A stretch of DNA of 45,608 nt, from positions 113,218-158,825 of the forward strand of contig NW_003132364.1 in NCBI RefSeq assembly GCF_000003605.2, given 5' to 3'. How positions within the stretch are numbered: position 1 is the first letter of the stretch; every line of letters starts with the position of its first letter. Below, piece after piece: positions 33,802-45,415 of the stretch. Source of the stretch: Saccoglossus kowalevskii (taxonomy: Eukaryota > Hemichordata > Enteropneusta > Harrimaniidae). The notes beneath the pieces were generated by a model. That model was not told where the DNA came from. It searched no databases and worked only from the letters and a program-made list of their open reading frames with translations. Both the position numbers and the translations under genes were made by a program.

Positions 33802-36800
33802 CCACCGGGGCATACGAATGCCACAAGACATCATAGGTTCTCTTCAAGTTATTTGATAAGAGATTATATTTAATCTCGCAAAAGTGAGGCGACTAATTGA
33901 TGTATTGAACTTAATATGCAATGCCCATCGAAAGGAGTAACATGCTGCAATTTGTTGGAAATATATCAGATTATTATTACATAACTACATAGCAGAAATT
34001 CATATTTGGATGGCATGTACACAATAATATATTTGTAGTGGGTGCTTAGCTAGAAATGTAACGACAAGAAAAACAAGAAAATTTGATGGATCATGTCTAC
34101 GCGGTTCAAATAAATATTGACACGACGTAAAAAACCCAACAAGATTCTCCACATGCGTGTGAAACGTAAAATGATTGTTCTGGTTGAATTAACACAGTAT
34201 AATATCTATTCATGATCAATTAAGAAACGTCAATCACATATTGTCTATATTATTCAATAATTGGCCAATTAGTGTCTGTGTACTTGACAGTCCACCTATT
34301 TACTGCCATCGCAGATAGCCATTCAAGCATCCGTTTTAATGGAATATCATGTGATAAACATCAAAACACGATATACGTTTGACGCGCTTGCTAGAGATAA
34401 CATATATCACGAAAGTATATGTGAAGGATATTTCACAAATGGCCCACAACATCAGATTAGTTTAACACATTTGATTTATTCAAAGTCGTTGTCATTACTA
34501 CACGAGTCCGGTAAATGTGATATTATATGGTGACGTATATATATCTGTGTTATCACATCAATTCAAGTATGAACGTTAACGCCGGGAACGTAATTTGTAA
34601 TATTGGGTATACATGAGTAGCAAACTATGGAGTAAATTCAGTGTTTGACATGAGGCATGGCTACACTTGCGAGCAAGTCAAAGTTTTGAATGTTGACGCC
34701 TTGCTTATATCTGGGTTTAAATCATAATGGAATTGCCATTATAATTCACCGTTTCACAATCAACCCTTTGTAATTAAAACACTGTTTTTTTAAGTCCGAA
34801 CAGGTGCTCTGGTCAACACACTGTTTTCTTTTATAAATATGTTCGTATCAAAGTATTGAAAGTGCATTCTTTGTCTTAATATTTACTAGCAAATGGTAAC
34901 AGAAAATTGTCAGAGTTTTCAGATGAGTTGCTGCCACGCTTTTGGTTAGAAGGATCTCCGAATAACGAAACTTTGTTGAAAGGTGAATTGAATAAAATAA
35001 GGACTTGGATACACGGAGATTTACGATGCATCCCAGCATGCACTACGAATTATCCAATGCATGTAACATTGATAGACATTTATCTAATATTACATATACC
35101 CTGAATATGTGACTGAATATTTTTAATTTTCATTATTTTATTTATTGTAATACAATTGTGCTGGTCATACAATTGTATGTTGACATTGTTGTATTCATTA
35201 TTTGATTTAATTCTTATAGACATGTGTATGTCTGTCAACATTTCCGAATGTTATTGTTGCTTTCAGACACGTACACTAGATTAAAGTTTGGTTTTGTTGC
35301 GTAATATTTATAATTAACGTAAGCACTTATATCTCGCTTTTCATCAGGTGAACTGCTCTTATGCACTTTGCATAATGACTCATAGCCAAAATCAGATAAT
35401 ACTGGCCTGACATTATGACGATACGAATTGAACGATTATACATTTGGTCATTATTACCGTACGCTATAAATCACATCTATAGAGATTTATTTTCGATGCT
35501 TCCTCTTTACTTACATCGCATGCAATGTGCTTAAAACGCAGTGGTTTTCGATGTTTTCAAATCATTAAAGGTAATTGGTCATACATCTTGTCTGTACATT
35601 ACTGATATTGCTGATAGCTTTATATATTGTTTTACGTATGCGTTACATCATCAACGGATGACTGATTTTTGGTGATAAGCTTTGCTGGGTTAATGAATAG
35701 ATTCTTGGAATTTAGAGTTTGTTAGCAAACATATAAGCCGCACGAGATATGCATTCTAATGTTGACTTCATTCAATCCGTGTGTTACCCGAACGTTTCTA
35801 CTTACGTGATAAATACCATGTTTCTGGTATGAATTGATCTTATGGTGGTAGTATATTAATGGCATCCAATGCGGCGTATTGCATCACTTTCTTAAAATTG
35901 CATGCTGTTTTTCGATGCATTCGAAATTAAAAACACTTATTTAAATCTCATGAGTTTTGTGTTTTCATAAATAATGGTCAATAACACGTTGCATTACATT
36001 ATATAATATGAGATACGTTTGGATACTAACCAGTAAGGATGGTATTCCAATCAATGCGCCATCATGAATAGTCAAGTAATGATGAACACGTCTGTTATTA
36101 TAGCGTATCGCGATTTAGACGGTCAACCCACACAGAGCTTTCTCTACCACAAGTAGACATTTTATTGATTAATAGTGGCGACAATCAGACCATCTCCAAT
36201 ATACTAAAATACTGCAAGCAGCGACCGAAATTAGGCGAGAATTTCCCTCTGAGTCGCTCTTCAAATTCATCGTTCTTCCCTCTCGAATGAAGTCGTCAGT
36301 ATTTCAATTATTTCTGTATCAAATATATCTACATATAACTAACTGTGCACGGTTACATGCCGTGTTAAGTGTTTTTTTTTCTCTCTCTCGCTGTACGTAC
36401 CGCAAGCGCGCGCTGACATCTGCCACTTTTTGAGACCGCGGTTGAATTTGTTTTAACTTTGCCTTTTGTGATTGTATGAGACAGATGATTTACTAATGCA
36501 GACACAAGTAAATCCCGACTGTGCATTTAACGACATCTTATAACACATACGCCCATCCAGCTGTGAAATACTACTCCTTTTTACGATTTTGTATGCGTCC
36601 ATTTTTACGAGTTCCTATACGTTCTGCATCAACGGAAACCTCTCAACGCTACTTTACAAACTTTGAATCAGACTCTAACCGGAAATATGAGTATATATCA
36701 TATGTGAGAACAAATTGTATAAACTAAAGTTTTAGCCAATAACAAACGTGTTAACGATCTAAGCTATCATCGTGGGTATTACTACGCTGCTTATTTATCT

Positions 36801-37635
36801 TCGTGGGCAGAACATCACAGTCACGCGAACAGCGCCACCACTGTTAATGTTTCTAAGACGAAACCGTTGTTCGTAGCAAGTGGTTGATGATGGCAAGCAT
36901 CATATATATGGCGACAGTAAGACTAGAATAAAGCTGTTACGACATGTTTTCTCTAACCTCTGACTCCTGTTAACATTACTTCACGATATGGATGTCATAA
37001 TACGCTCATATCGGTACATGTATGGCGTTGGTCATGTGAAACTTAAATATGATATGTACAGTAATCAGGATAATGATCAAAGCAATTATACTACATGTGA
37101 GTACAAAATATATCAATTTAAGATCGATGTATATTCATATGATATATATTATAAGTGGACATAACACTCGTATGAAAGATTTCAACTAATTTAGTGTCAT
37201 ATTTTATAATGCATTTTATAATGCTCAGATTGTGCGCTGTTTATCGACTTGCTGAATCACGTTGCTTTTCGCATCTATGTTATTAAATTATTGTTTATAG
37301 ATACGACAGATGTTTTTTTTAATCGAGTCTCATTATCTACATTTATGGCCAATAACTGTTAGTATCTCATGCAAAACACGACGAGTTCACCTGTGATTGT
37401 ACATGGCTGTTTGATTACCAATGTGTACGTGCTTATGGTAAAGCAATTCAACAAACGGCAACACTACCACATGGTAAATGAACTAGGATATCTTTGCAGT
37501 TACCAACGCCGTCTGGCCAAATACTGGGACGACTCCATCAACAAATGATATCGTTAATGTTAAACGCATAACAATTTAAGCTTTAAAATTGTAACGGAAA
37601 GGCCCGTGAATTGCTGTAGAGGTCGCCGCGTGGAT

Positions 37636-37645
37636 ATGACGTCAT
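37636..37645. promoter_or_regulatory. Extended CRE palindrome ATGACGTCAT
   Basis: A perfect 10-bp CREB/ATF-type palindrome inside a locally CpG-rich patch (about 37600-37690). No transcript start is evident. Confidence 0.4.
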
Positions 37646-38629
37646 GCTTTGAATGGTTGACTAGCCCGTCGGTGTCCTTACAGTCGACGTTAGCTTGCAC
37701 TCATTCAACCGTGTAGGTTTCTTTTAACGAACTAACGAAACATATCCTGTAATCATTGTAGCGCAGTCCGTGTTGTATCAGCAGATGTGTTGTGCATTGC
37801 AAGCATCGTGACATGGCAAAGTACGTCGTCGCCACACACATGTAGGACACCGATTGATACGGTCTTACTGAGATGTTTGACGTGAGTACTGTGTAGTGTA
37901 ACATTGCATTGAATTCATACAAGAATACTCAGTATGAATGTAACCTTTTGATTTATATTAATTTGTTTGATTCTAACATATTTGTACATATGTATGTGGT
38001 ATTGAGTAATATCTGTGCGCATTTGACGGGTTTACTTCATCACAGGACAAGAATGTCATCTTTTTGGTAATTATACGTATTACGTCATACTCGTGTATCT
38101 GCATGTCTGGTTAATGATATATATTGGAATTGTTGAATACAATGTCCTCAGCTAATATTAATCTGAAAATTGTGATTCTAAAATGACTTTGTGTGTGGCC
38201 TCCGGGTGGCAGGGTTTTGTGGTATGTATCGACTTACTGTTAGCAATAGCTGTTAGCAGTCATTGTCAACACTGAGTAATCTTTTATTTGTGTGATATAT
38301 GTTTGAATAATTAAACCACAGTTACAGGGCAGTGCGTATTCTCAAATCAAATACATGTGTTAATATATAAGGAAGAAGTAAGGATACAATTAGCATATTA
38401 CATATATATTAACACATTTCAATATACACGCAAACGCCGAGTGTACGCCAATTGTTCCAAAAATACATGTTACAATTTGTAAAATACTGGAACTCTATAT
38501 GTCGGCCCACAATACCTGCATCATTTGGCCGAGGACAAGTAGAAATCATTGAACACTCCTCATATTCTGGTTTGAAACTTCGGTTTTTGTAATGGAGCCC
38601 ACTGACTAGAAGTGTTCAATATCATTTCT

Positions 38630-38646
38630 CACGTGTGTCACGTGAC
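38630..38646. promoter_or_regulatory. Paired E-boxes, second a CLEAR-type site
   Basis: CACGTG at 38630-38635 is followed by GTCACGTGAC at 38637-38646. The spacing of about 9 bp between cores, close to one helical turn, resembles the 8-bp pair at 6798/6806. Confidence 0.45.
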
Positions 38647-39851
38647 TGTCGATTGAAAACTTTCAGTTACATGTTGTAACATAAGTTATAACCTTGACGA
38701 ATCACCACCAAATAGAAACAGGTTTGGTTCTTCTTGTTACACATGCATGTCATTATATTGTTATTAGATGTATTTGAAAGTGTTTGAACAAATTAAGTGC
38801 ATGCAAGTTATCATATTACATAAAATACACTTGCACGGAGTTCTACTACCAGGAAAACACTCACCATTGTGCACTACACATTTGAACATACACATCTGTG
38901 TTCCGAGAATGCAACGTCGTGACGATCTCGGCGCCATGTCGTTCTTCTTTTACTATATCATTGCAAGTCCCCCGCGGACAGCTTTTTGATGGGTTTGCAG
39001 CATTGTATTTTGATAGCAGTGTATCGTGTTCTTCGTCTGTTTTTATAAAGAAAATGTAATTACATTCCTGGGTGTAGACTCACGTTATTGAGCTGTCAAT
39101 ATGTAACGAATGTCCAGCGGTGGCCTCATTCATGAGCTATAGCATGTATTGTCTTGATGTGTCGTGTACTATGTATGGCTCCCAATGCGTATATTCATTT
39201 GGTGTGTCGGATACTTAGTATACATAGTTTCATTCCATACTCTCTTTATTGATCACACATATTGAATGGCACTTCTACATCAATTCTAGATCTAACGGCA
39301 ATGCCTCAGTCTGATACATGGTCTATATTTCTAGATGAAGGCAATATTTAGTGCCAAAAACATTGAAATTTGATTAAATATGTGTCGAATCCTTGGTATT
39401 GAGTGAAAATAGTTCTATTAGACAAACATGAAAAAGTTAAAATGTTCAAAACAAAGCTGTTCTGCAGCATTTACTGCTATGTGCGTGACGTAAACGCAAA
39501 ACGGCTTATTTGGAGTGTGTGAGTATGTGGAGGAAAGGGACAGTACATATTTACAGACTTGGGGACTTAAATGGCAGTGCATGTTTAACCAATTAAGCGC
39601 ACTGTGTCTACATAAAAGGAGGAAGTCATATCTGACATGAGTCCGGTGATGTCAGCCTACAGGCATGACAGCTTCCTTCCAAATCCTTCCAAACTAACAA
39701 CCTGTCACATTCCGATACGATAACGAGACTGCGCTCTATGTAACGTTTTAAAAATCTCAAAACCCGTCGTACTTTGAGTCTAACCGTCTGTGGTACTGTG
39801 TGAATACCATGTTAAGTAGGAAACTGGATACGGATATTACGCTATTTAGAT

Positions 39852-39865
39852 GTTACCTTGGCAAC
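39852..39865. promoter_or_regulatory. RFX X-box
   Basis: GTTACCTTGGCAAC fits both half-sites of the RFX consensus. This is the best X-box in the window. RFX factors drive ciliary genes in animals, but no target gene is visible. Confidence 0.4.
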
Positions 39866-40186
39866 GAACGACGCAAAAAACATTATTTTTGCAGAAACGG
39901 ATCATAGACAAAATTGGTGGCCCTATAACTGGAAAATTGTGGTAAGAGCAAACTACTTCATTTCACAAATACCCGTCGCATGGCAACCAATATATCCCGT
40001 GATGCACCGGGGAATAGTTATAGTAAAGAAACATAGTCCGATTATTTAATGGAATACGCGAACAAATTTGGGTCTTGACAAAACTTCATCACAAATAATT
40101 TGTATGCGAACGATAATGAACGCAATCATTTCGTATATTGATGTCATGTTGAAGACATGCTGTGTGATCGTTAAGTCAACTCCCCA

Positions 40187-40590
40187 GGGCCAAATGCATC
40201 GCTGCACTGTATACATGCAGCCAGGGCCAAATGCATCGCTGCACTGTATACATGCAGCCAGGGCCAAATGAATCGCTGCACTGTATACATGCAGCCAGGG
40301 CCAAATGCATCGCTGCACTGTATACATGCAGCCAGGGCCAAATGCATCGCTGCACTGTATACATGCAGCCAGGGCCAAATGCATCGCTGCACTGTATACA
40401 TGCAGCCAGGGCCAAATGCATCGCTGCACTGTATACATGCAGCCAGGGCCAAATGCATCGCTGCACTGTATACATGCAGCCAGGCCCAAATGCATCGCTG
40501 CACTGTATACATGCAGCCAGGGCCAAATGCATCGCTGCACTGTATACATGCAGCTAGGGCCAAATGCATCGCTGCACTGTATACATGCAG
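40187..40590. repeat. 37-bp minisatellite, 11 copies, quasi-palindromic unit
   Basis: Eleven units (the last lacks 3 bp) start at 40187. The unit begins GGGCCAAATGCATC and ends TACATGCAGCCA. Copies are almost identical, with only a handful of single-base changes (for example GAATCGC at about 40270, AGGCCC at about 40484, AGCTAGGG at about 40553). Unit positions 15-35 form a near-perfect palindrome: arm GCTGCA, one unpaired C, the 8-bp palindrome TGTATACA, then arm TGCAGC. The unit lacks stop codons in all six frames, so open frames of 103-198 codons appear on both strands (40046-40669). These are not genes. Confidence 0.98.
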
Positions 40591-41470
40591 ATGCAACGGT
40601 TGGCGTTTTCCCATGAGCTGTGTTATTGGTGCACCTCAACACAAATTAGTAGCAAAACCCATAAAGTAGTGACTTTATATTCTTTTATTAATATGGCGTT
40701 AATTATTTTGTCTTTACTTTACCCGTAAACAGCGCCACGTAATAATACTTGCCCTCGCGTGTGTGATTTATTTTAAGGGCAATGGGATGCTTTTCCGCTA
40801 AAGTATGGGGTCATATTACTTGTTTTGTTACTGTTAACCTTAGTTTATAAAAAAAGAACTGATGACAACGAATACACAGAACACGTTAGTCCCAATATTT
40901 GTGCTTACCGCAATCTGAATTGACAATATGTGGTTGTTGGAATCATCTATCATCGTATCTCTGGTATACTGTCATACGTCGCATGGCTTATTCAATGCAT
41001 GCTTCTGCGTTATTACTTTTCATTGCTATGTCGTACACATAGTTACGTAATGAGAGTCGGTATATATGTATAAAGACACTGACTAGAATTCGGTTTATTA
41101 GATTGTCTAGCGTCGTACTAACACTTCTTCATGTTGGTATGTATTTTGATACCAAGTGATAAAGTCGGTATGCTGACCAGCCATTACTAGGTCCCATATT
41201 CACTAATTGGAAAGTATAAGATTCTAATTTATTGTGGTAGTATTACATGTCAGTGCTTATTTGTCGATTAGTTTGTGTTAGATTGCTGTGACATATTATT
41301 TTTCCGAATTATGTCTGCCTGATTATGTTGAATGTTTTAATATTGATAATTCGGTTATTTGCAAATTTGTTTGTTTACTGGTACTGGTATTTGACTTTTA
41401 TTTACTGGAACATAATATAAAAGTTTACTACTACTGTCATGACAACTTAATAATATATATTTGATTATGA
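40591..41470. other. Non-coding stretch, nothing seen
   Basis: AT-rich sequence without open frames, repeats or motifs that I could support. Confidence 0.5.
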
Positions 41471-41545
41471 TAGTTTATCTCATAGTGCTCACTGTTATGA
41501 GGCGCCGTGCTGTGGTCGCGTGTTCGAATCTCGTGTTGTGTTTTT
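41471..41545 (+). mobile_element. tRNA-like sequence, probable SINE head
   Basis: TAGTTTATCTC (41471) approximates a pol III A box, and GTTCGAATC (41522-41530) is a perfect B box 51 bases on, normal tRNA-like spacing. The intervening TAGTGCTCACTGTTATGAG resembles the anticodon-arm region of tRNA-derived SINEs. The T-stem is imperfect and the acceptor stem is not convincing, so this is unlikely to be a functional tRNA gene. The 3' extent of any SINE body is unclear. Confidence 0.4.
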
Positions 41546-41598
41546 ATAGGTTCGTAATGTTTCTGCACTTGTTTTATTATAATCAAAGTGAGTAAATT

Positions 41599-41612
41599 GT
41601 TGCTATGGCAAC
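41599..41612. promoter_or_regulatory. RFX X-box-like site
   Basis: GTTGCTATGGCAAC differs by one base from the ideal RFX palindrome. It lies about 70 bp after the tRNA-like B box, so it may travel with that element. Confidence 0.35.
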
Positions 41613-43038
41613 AAGTACGATTTTTCTGTTAATGTCAAAACTGCCTAAACACATAGTTGTGGAACTTATCAATGGTAGGATAGATATTTACATGGCAATC
41701 ATTCTACGCCGTAGGTCTGCTTGATTGTTTAACATAGTGTTAACGTCGACTGACCTGGGGTGCAAACACTTATGTAATAGTGTTTCTAAAAGTAGAGTTA
41801 GAAAGTGATGTGTTTTCATACTGAGACTAAACATTTGAGGTGTTGACATTGTTGCGAAATAATGTTAGGATCATTGTGTCAATCGCATAAATACTTCAAG
41901 TCTATTTTAATGCGGGGCTGAATGTTGCTGACTGTGCGTGGTAACATGCTGCGATGACTTACACTCTGTACCATACCACGTACCGTACACTACTAAATAA
42001 TGAATCACGGTGTTCAATAAGCAATTTTGCTATTACATTTTAAATTTTATTTCCACAATAAACAACGTCATCTGACGCATAACGTACTTTCCAATAGCCC
42101 TTTGCGCGATTTTGATAGGATTAGGTTGTGAAATCAGCCATAAGTTTGAGAAAATGGACCCCTTTCGAAGCTTGTTAATGACGTGAATACAGTAAACAGA
42201 AATACATTCACAATATGCCACATATGTAATATATTGCTAAGGGTACCAGGTTATCCAATGATTTCACTAAAATAAATGCGTGTTATATATAAACAAGGTT
42301 CACAAGGAGACCGAGGTTCGAGATTGAAAAACAATCGAGTGTTTTGAGTATTAGACCTAACGCAACATCTTACGCGCGTTCTGTGCATTGCATAGAACAC
42401 GAATGACGAATGTGGCGCTTCGAAAGATACAGAGAGATGATGATATTGATGATGATATTGGGCATCAGCAATTCAATATGCACAGTAACAAACAATGAAC
42501 TTGAAACTAATTCCTAATTCTATTTTTGTACATATAATATGTAAATATATAAATACAAGTCAATTTTTTTTCGACTGTTTATACATATGGACTTTATTTT
42601 TTTACTCGTCCCCCCACTCGAACAAGTGATCACTGCTTGTACATAGTGATTTTAGTTTTTCTCGTTTTTTTATTTCGTACATTTACCACTTTATAAGTAT
42701 TAACTAGTAATTTAGTACATTCTATGAATAAATGTCCCTTTGAAGATGATGATGATGATGATCTGTATTCTGCATTATTGTTATTTTGCTATTGATATAA
42801 CAAGGTAACAGTAATTGATATATGAAAAGTGTACTTCTCATTCGTTCTCACAGTCCTCATATTACCCCGTAGCTAAGACTCTTACATTCACATCAAATAC
42901 GTTACCGTGCATAGTCTCAAGAGTAAGTATAGAGTCTCTTGTTTTCAATCAAGTCAGTTTAAGATAATAAATTCCGGTATAAAATCAAACCCAGTGGGAT
43001 ATGCTCTAATATAGTGAAAAAAGATTGCAATACAGTTC

Positions 43039-43059
43039 ATCGTTGTTAACAACAACGAT
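43039..43059. other. Perfect 9-bp inverted repeat
   Basis: ATCGTTGTT and AACAACGAT are separated by AAC. Strong enough for a small hairpin. No element context. Confidence 0.7.
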
Positions 43060-43656
43060 CTGCGAAATATACAGTATGACTGAGTCTGCAGCTGGTCTCT
43101 ACTTCGTGTTATGTTGTAATGACCTCTCAAGAGAACCTTCAGACAAATAATGTTGAAATCACTCCACCAATCTAAATTTCAGAAACCTTTCTAAACCAAA
43201 TAAAATGTACAAACTTGAAAAAATTATTTCCATGATAGCATAACATATGTATTATTAGAATGTATAAATACACACCCTGTCATTGGCTGTTCACGCCTTT
43301 ACAAAGAAGCTGATACATATTCATTGAAAATGTATCACAAAGACATATTACATGTTACTGTAGCAGTTTGGTGCAGTACACTTTTGTTGTTGCAGCTACT
43401 GATGTCGGTGTTGTTAGATATACGTCTTTTTTGATGGAAGGATATTTCATTTGGTTTGTTTGAGGTTTCTGGTTTACCGTTTAATAAGTTGTACGTATAG
43501 AAAGTTAGCTGTGTTTTGATAAAAAAAAATGCGTGCATGAAAAGGACTTAGATTTCACCAGAGTGTGGTATTTTTGCAGCTTAATTAAATCCAATGTAAC
43601 AGTAAAGATAATACAGGACAAATTTAACAACAATTTATTTTTTGAAAAAATGTGTT

Positions 43657-44200
43657 GATGTTTATTCCGTGACGAGAAGTTTCCATTGCGAGGTGAGAAG
43701 TATCTATTCCTCGATGGAAAGTTTCTATTTCGCGATAGAAAGTGTCAATCCCTGATAGGAAGTGTCTATTTCGCGATAGTAAGTGTTTATTCCGCGAAAG
43801 GAATTGTCTATTCCGCGATAGAAAGTGTCTATTCCGCGATGGGAAGTGTCAATCCCCTATAGGAAGTATCTATTTCGCGATATGAAGTGTATATTCCACG
43901 ATAGAAAGTGTCTATTCCGCGATGCGAAGTATATATTCCGCGATAGAAAGTATCTATTCCGCGATAGAAAGTGTCTATTCCGCGATGGGAAGTGTCTATT
44001 CCGTGAAAGTAATTGTCTATTCCGCGATAGAAAGTCTCTATTCCACGATAGGAAGTGTCTATTCCGCGAAAGCAATTGTTTGTTCCGCAATAGGAAGTGT
44101 CTATTTCGCGATATGAAGTGTCTATTCCGCGATGGGAAGTGTCTATTCCGTGAAAGTAATTGTCTATTCCGCGATAAAAAGTGTATATTCTACGGTGGGA
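43657..44200. repeat. 21-bp minisatellite, 26 copies, higher-order order
   Basis: Twenty-six units of AGTGTCTATTCCGCGATAG plus two bases run from 43657 to 44200. Two 20-bp units (43741-43760 and 43845-43864) share a one-base loss and the CAATC variant. A run of three distinctive units (ending GGGA, AAAGTA, TAGAA) at 43970-44032 recurs at 44117-44179, seven units (147 bp) later, evidence of a higher-order duplication. Each unit has a dyad CTAT-TCCGCG-ATAG. Since 21 is divisible by 3 the array translates as a heptad-like period (LFRDRKC) in a 129-codon plus frame and as GIDTSYR in a 138-codon minus frame. The two-strand openness and one-base losses argue against coding. Confidence 0.97.
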
Positions 44201-45350
44201 AGTGTCATATATGAAAGTATCACGCAAATAAAACTGAATAAACACTGAATTTCTTCTTGTAAAATAATTCTTATCGACATTCGACTAGTTTAGCGTGACA
44301 AGCCGAATGAGATTTAGAAAGCAATCTCGCGTAATCAACGCAAGTTTCCCCAACCCTGTCCTTCCAAACATTACACGTAATTACGTATGTTTCAGAACGT
44401 CGACGATTCCGGCTCCAAGGAATTTGGATTTCAGTGGTAAATTATGTTTTACGTATGTTAGGCAAACCATGGTGCGCACTACACAATTGGAGGTAGTTTT
44501 GCGGGACGTTATTGAGAGCATGTTATTATTGTATCGATATTGCATCGTTTTTTTCGGCTGTGTTACAACTCATACCATTGAAGACAGCGTTACAAACATG
44601 AACGGCAACCATTGTATGCGCGAAACAGAGGCTTAAATGTAGGCAATACATTGTATAGTACATTCTGATATTGATTATATGATATGACATTCAGCTGTTT
44701 TGCGTGGAACAGGAGGTCATTGCATGTATCTCTATTCCAGAGTTACGTAATGGAGTTAAAATATGCTTCAAGCGATATCTGGTAATTCAATATTGCCTTC
44801 TCCCCCAGGCAAAACAACAAAACAAACACTTCTAGTGTTCTAGCAATAGCAACATTTATTCTAAGCATGTGTATAACGAACCTAACTTTCCGTTCAACTG
44901 CTCTCACATTTTCATCTACGTTATCTGTTTTGTAGGATTGCTCATATTACTTTATCAGCCGTGTGCGCACGGATGCAAATGTCGAAGTAAATCATATATA
45001 GTGCTTTTGTTATAACCCACTTTCCACTATAGGAGATCAGACAAATTTACGGCGTCTTAGTATTACTTCTGAATAGTCCAATTTGCACTAGTATCTGTAC
45101 GCGCGATGTTATAATTTGTGCAGAGAAACGGCGGGGGCTAGATCGCTTAGTGAATATTCATAATCAGTGGGCTAAACTTGCGTTCTGATCATTGACAGTG
45201 GTTCACATTTAACTCACAACAAGTGTTCACAACTTTTTACACCTTATTCACCGACCATTGTGCCGCCACTAAAGACGTTGTTTTAACCCTATTTCGCTTT
45301 GGAGTTGAACACGGAACGCGGGGTCACTAACCCAGGTTGAGGGGATTAAT
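44201..45350. other. Non-coding stretch
   Basis: The 113-codon plus frame at 44295-44636 matches nothing known and is of chance length. Imperfect arms GTGTTCACAACT (45223) and AGTTGAACAC (45303-45312) may extend the foldback that follows. Confidence 0.45.
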
Positions 45351-45415
45351 ATGTTCACACGTGTTTTCAAATAGTGGATGAAAACAAACTTGCGTTTTGC
45401 TACACGTGTGAACAT
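45351..45415. repeat. Foldback with perfect 14-bp arms
   Basis: ATGTTCACACGTGT (45351-45364) is the exact reverse complement of ACACGTGTGAACAT (45402-45415), with a 37-bp spacer that contains a smaller AAAAC/GTTTT stem. Each arm carries a CACGTG E-box. It could be a miniature foldback element, a structured RNA or a paired protein-binding site. No flanking target duplication was evident. Confidence 0.85.

Larger units (their letters stand above)
33802..40186. other. Long AT-rich non-coding stretch
   Basis: No recognisable exon was found. Positions 36360-36420 are CT- and CpG-rich. It contains a 10-bp CRE palindrome at 37636-37645, paired E-boxes at 38630-38646 and an X-box at 39852-39865 (listed separately). 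Frames of 62-73 codons are scattered on both strands with no family match. Confidence 0.45.
41546..43656. other. AT-rich non-coding stretch with short repeats
   Basis: An X-box-like GTTGCTATGGCAAC lies at 41599-41612. GATGATGATATT is repeated twice at 42436-42459, and GAT six times at 42745-42762. A hairpin at 43039-43059 has arms ATCGTTGTT/AACAACGAT. No gene was seen. Confidence 0.5.

Noticed and set aside
40046-40669. Open frames of 103-198 codons on both strands
   Set aside because: The 37-bp unit is stop-free in all six frames, so these frames follow automatically.
43825-44245. 129- and 138-codon frames with heptad-like periodicity
   Set aside because: Both strands are open over the same 21-bp array, and two 20-bp units shift the frame. 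No sign of coding selection.
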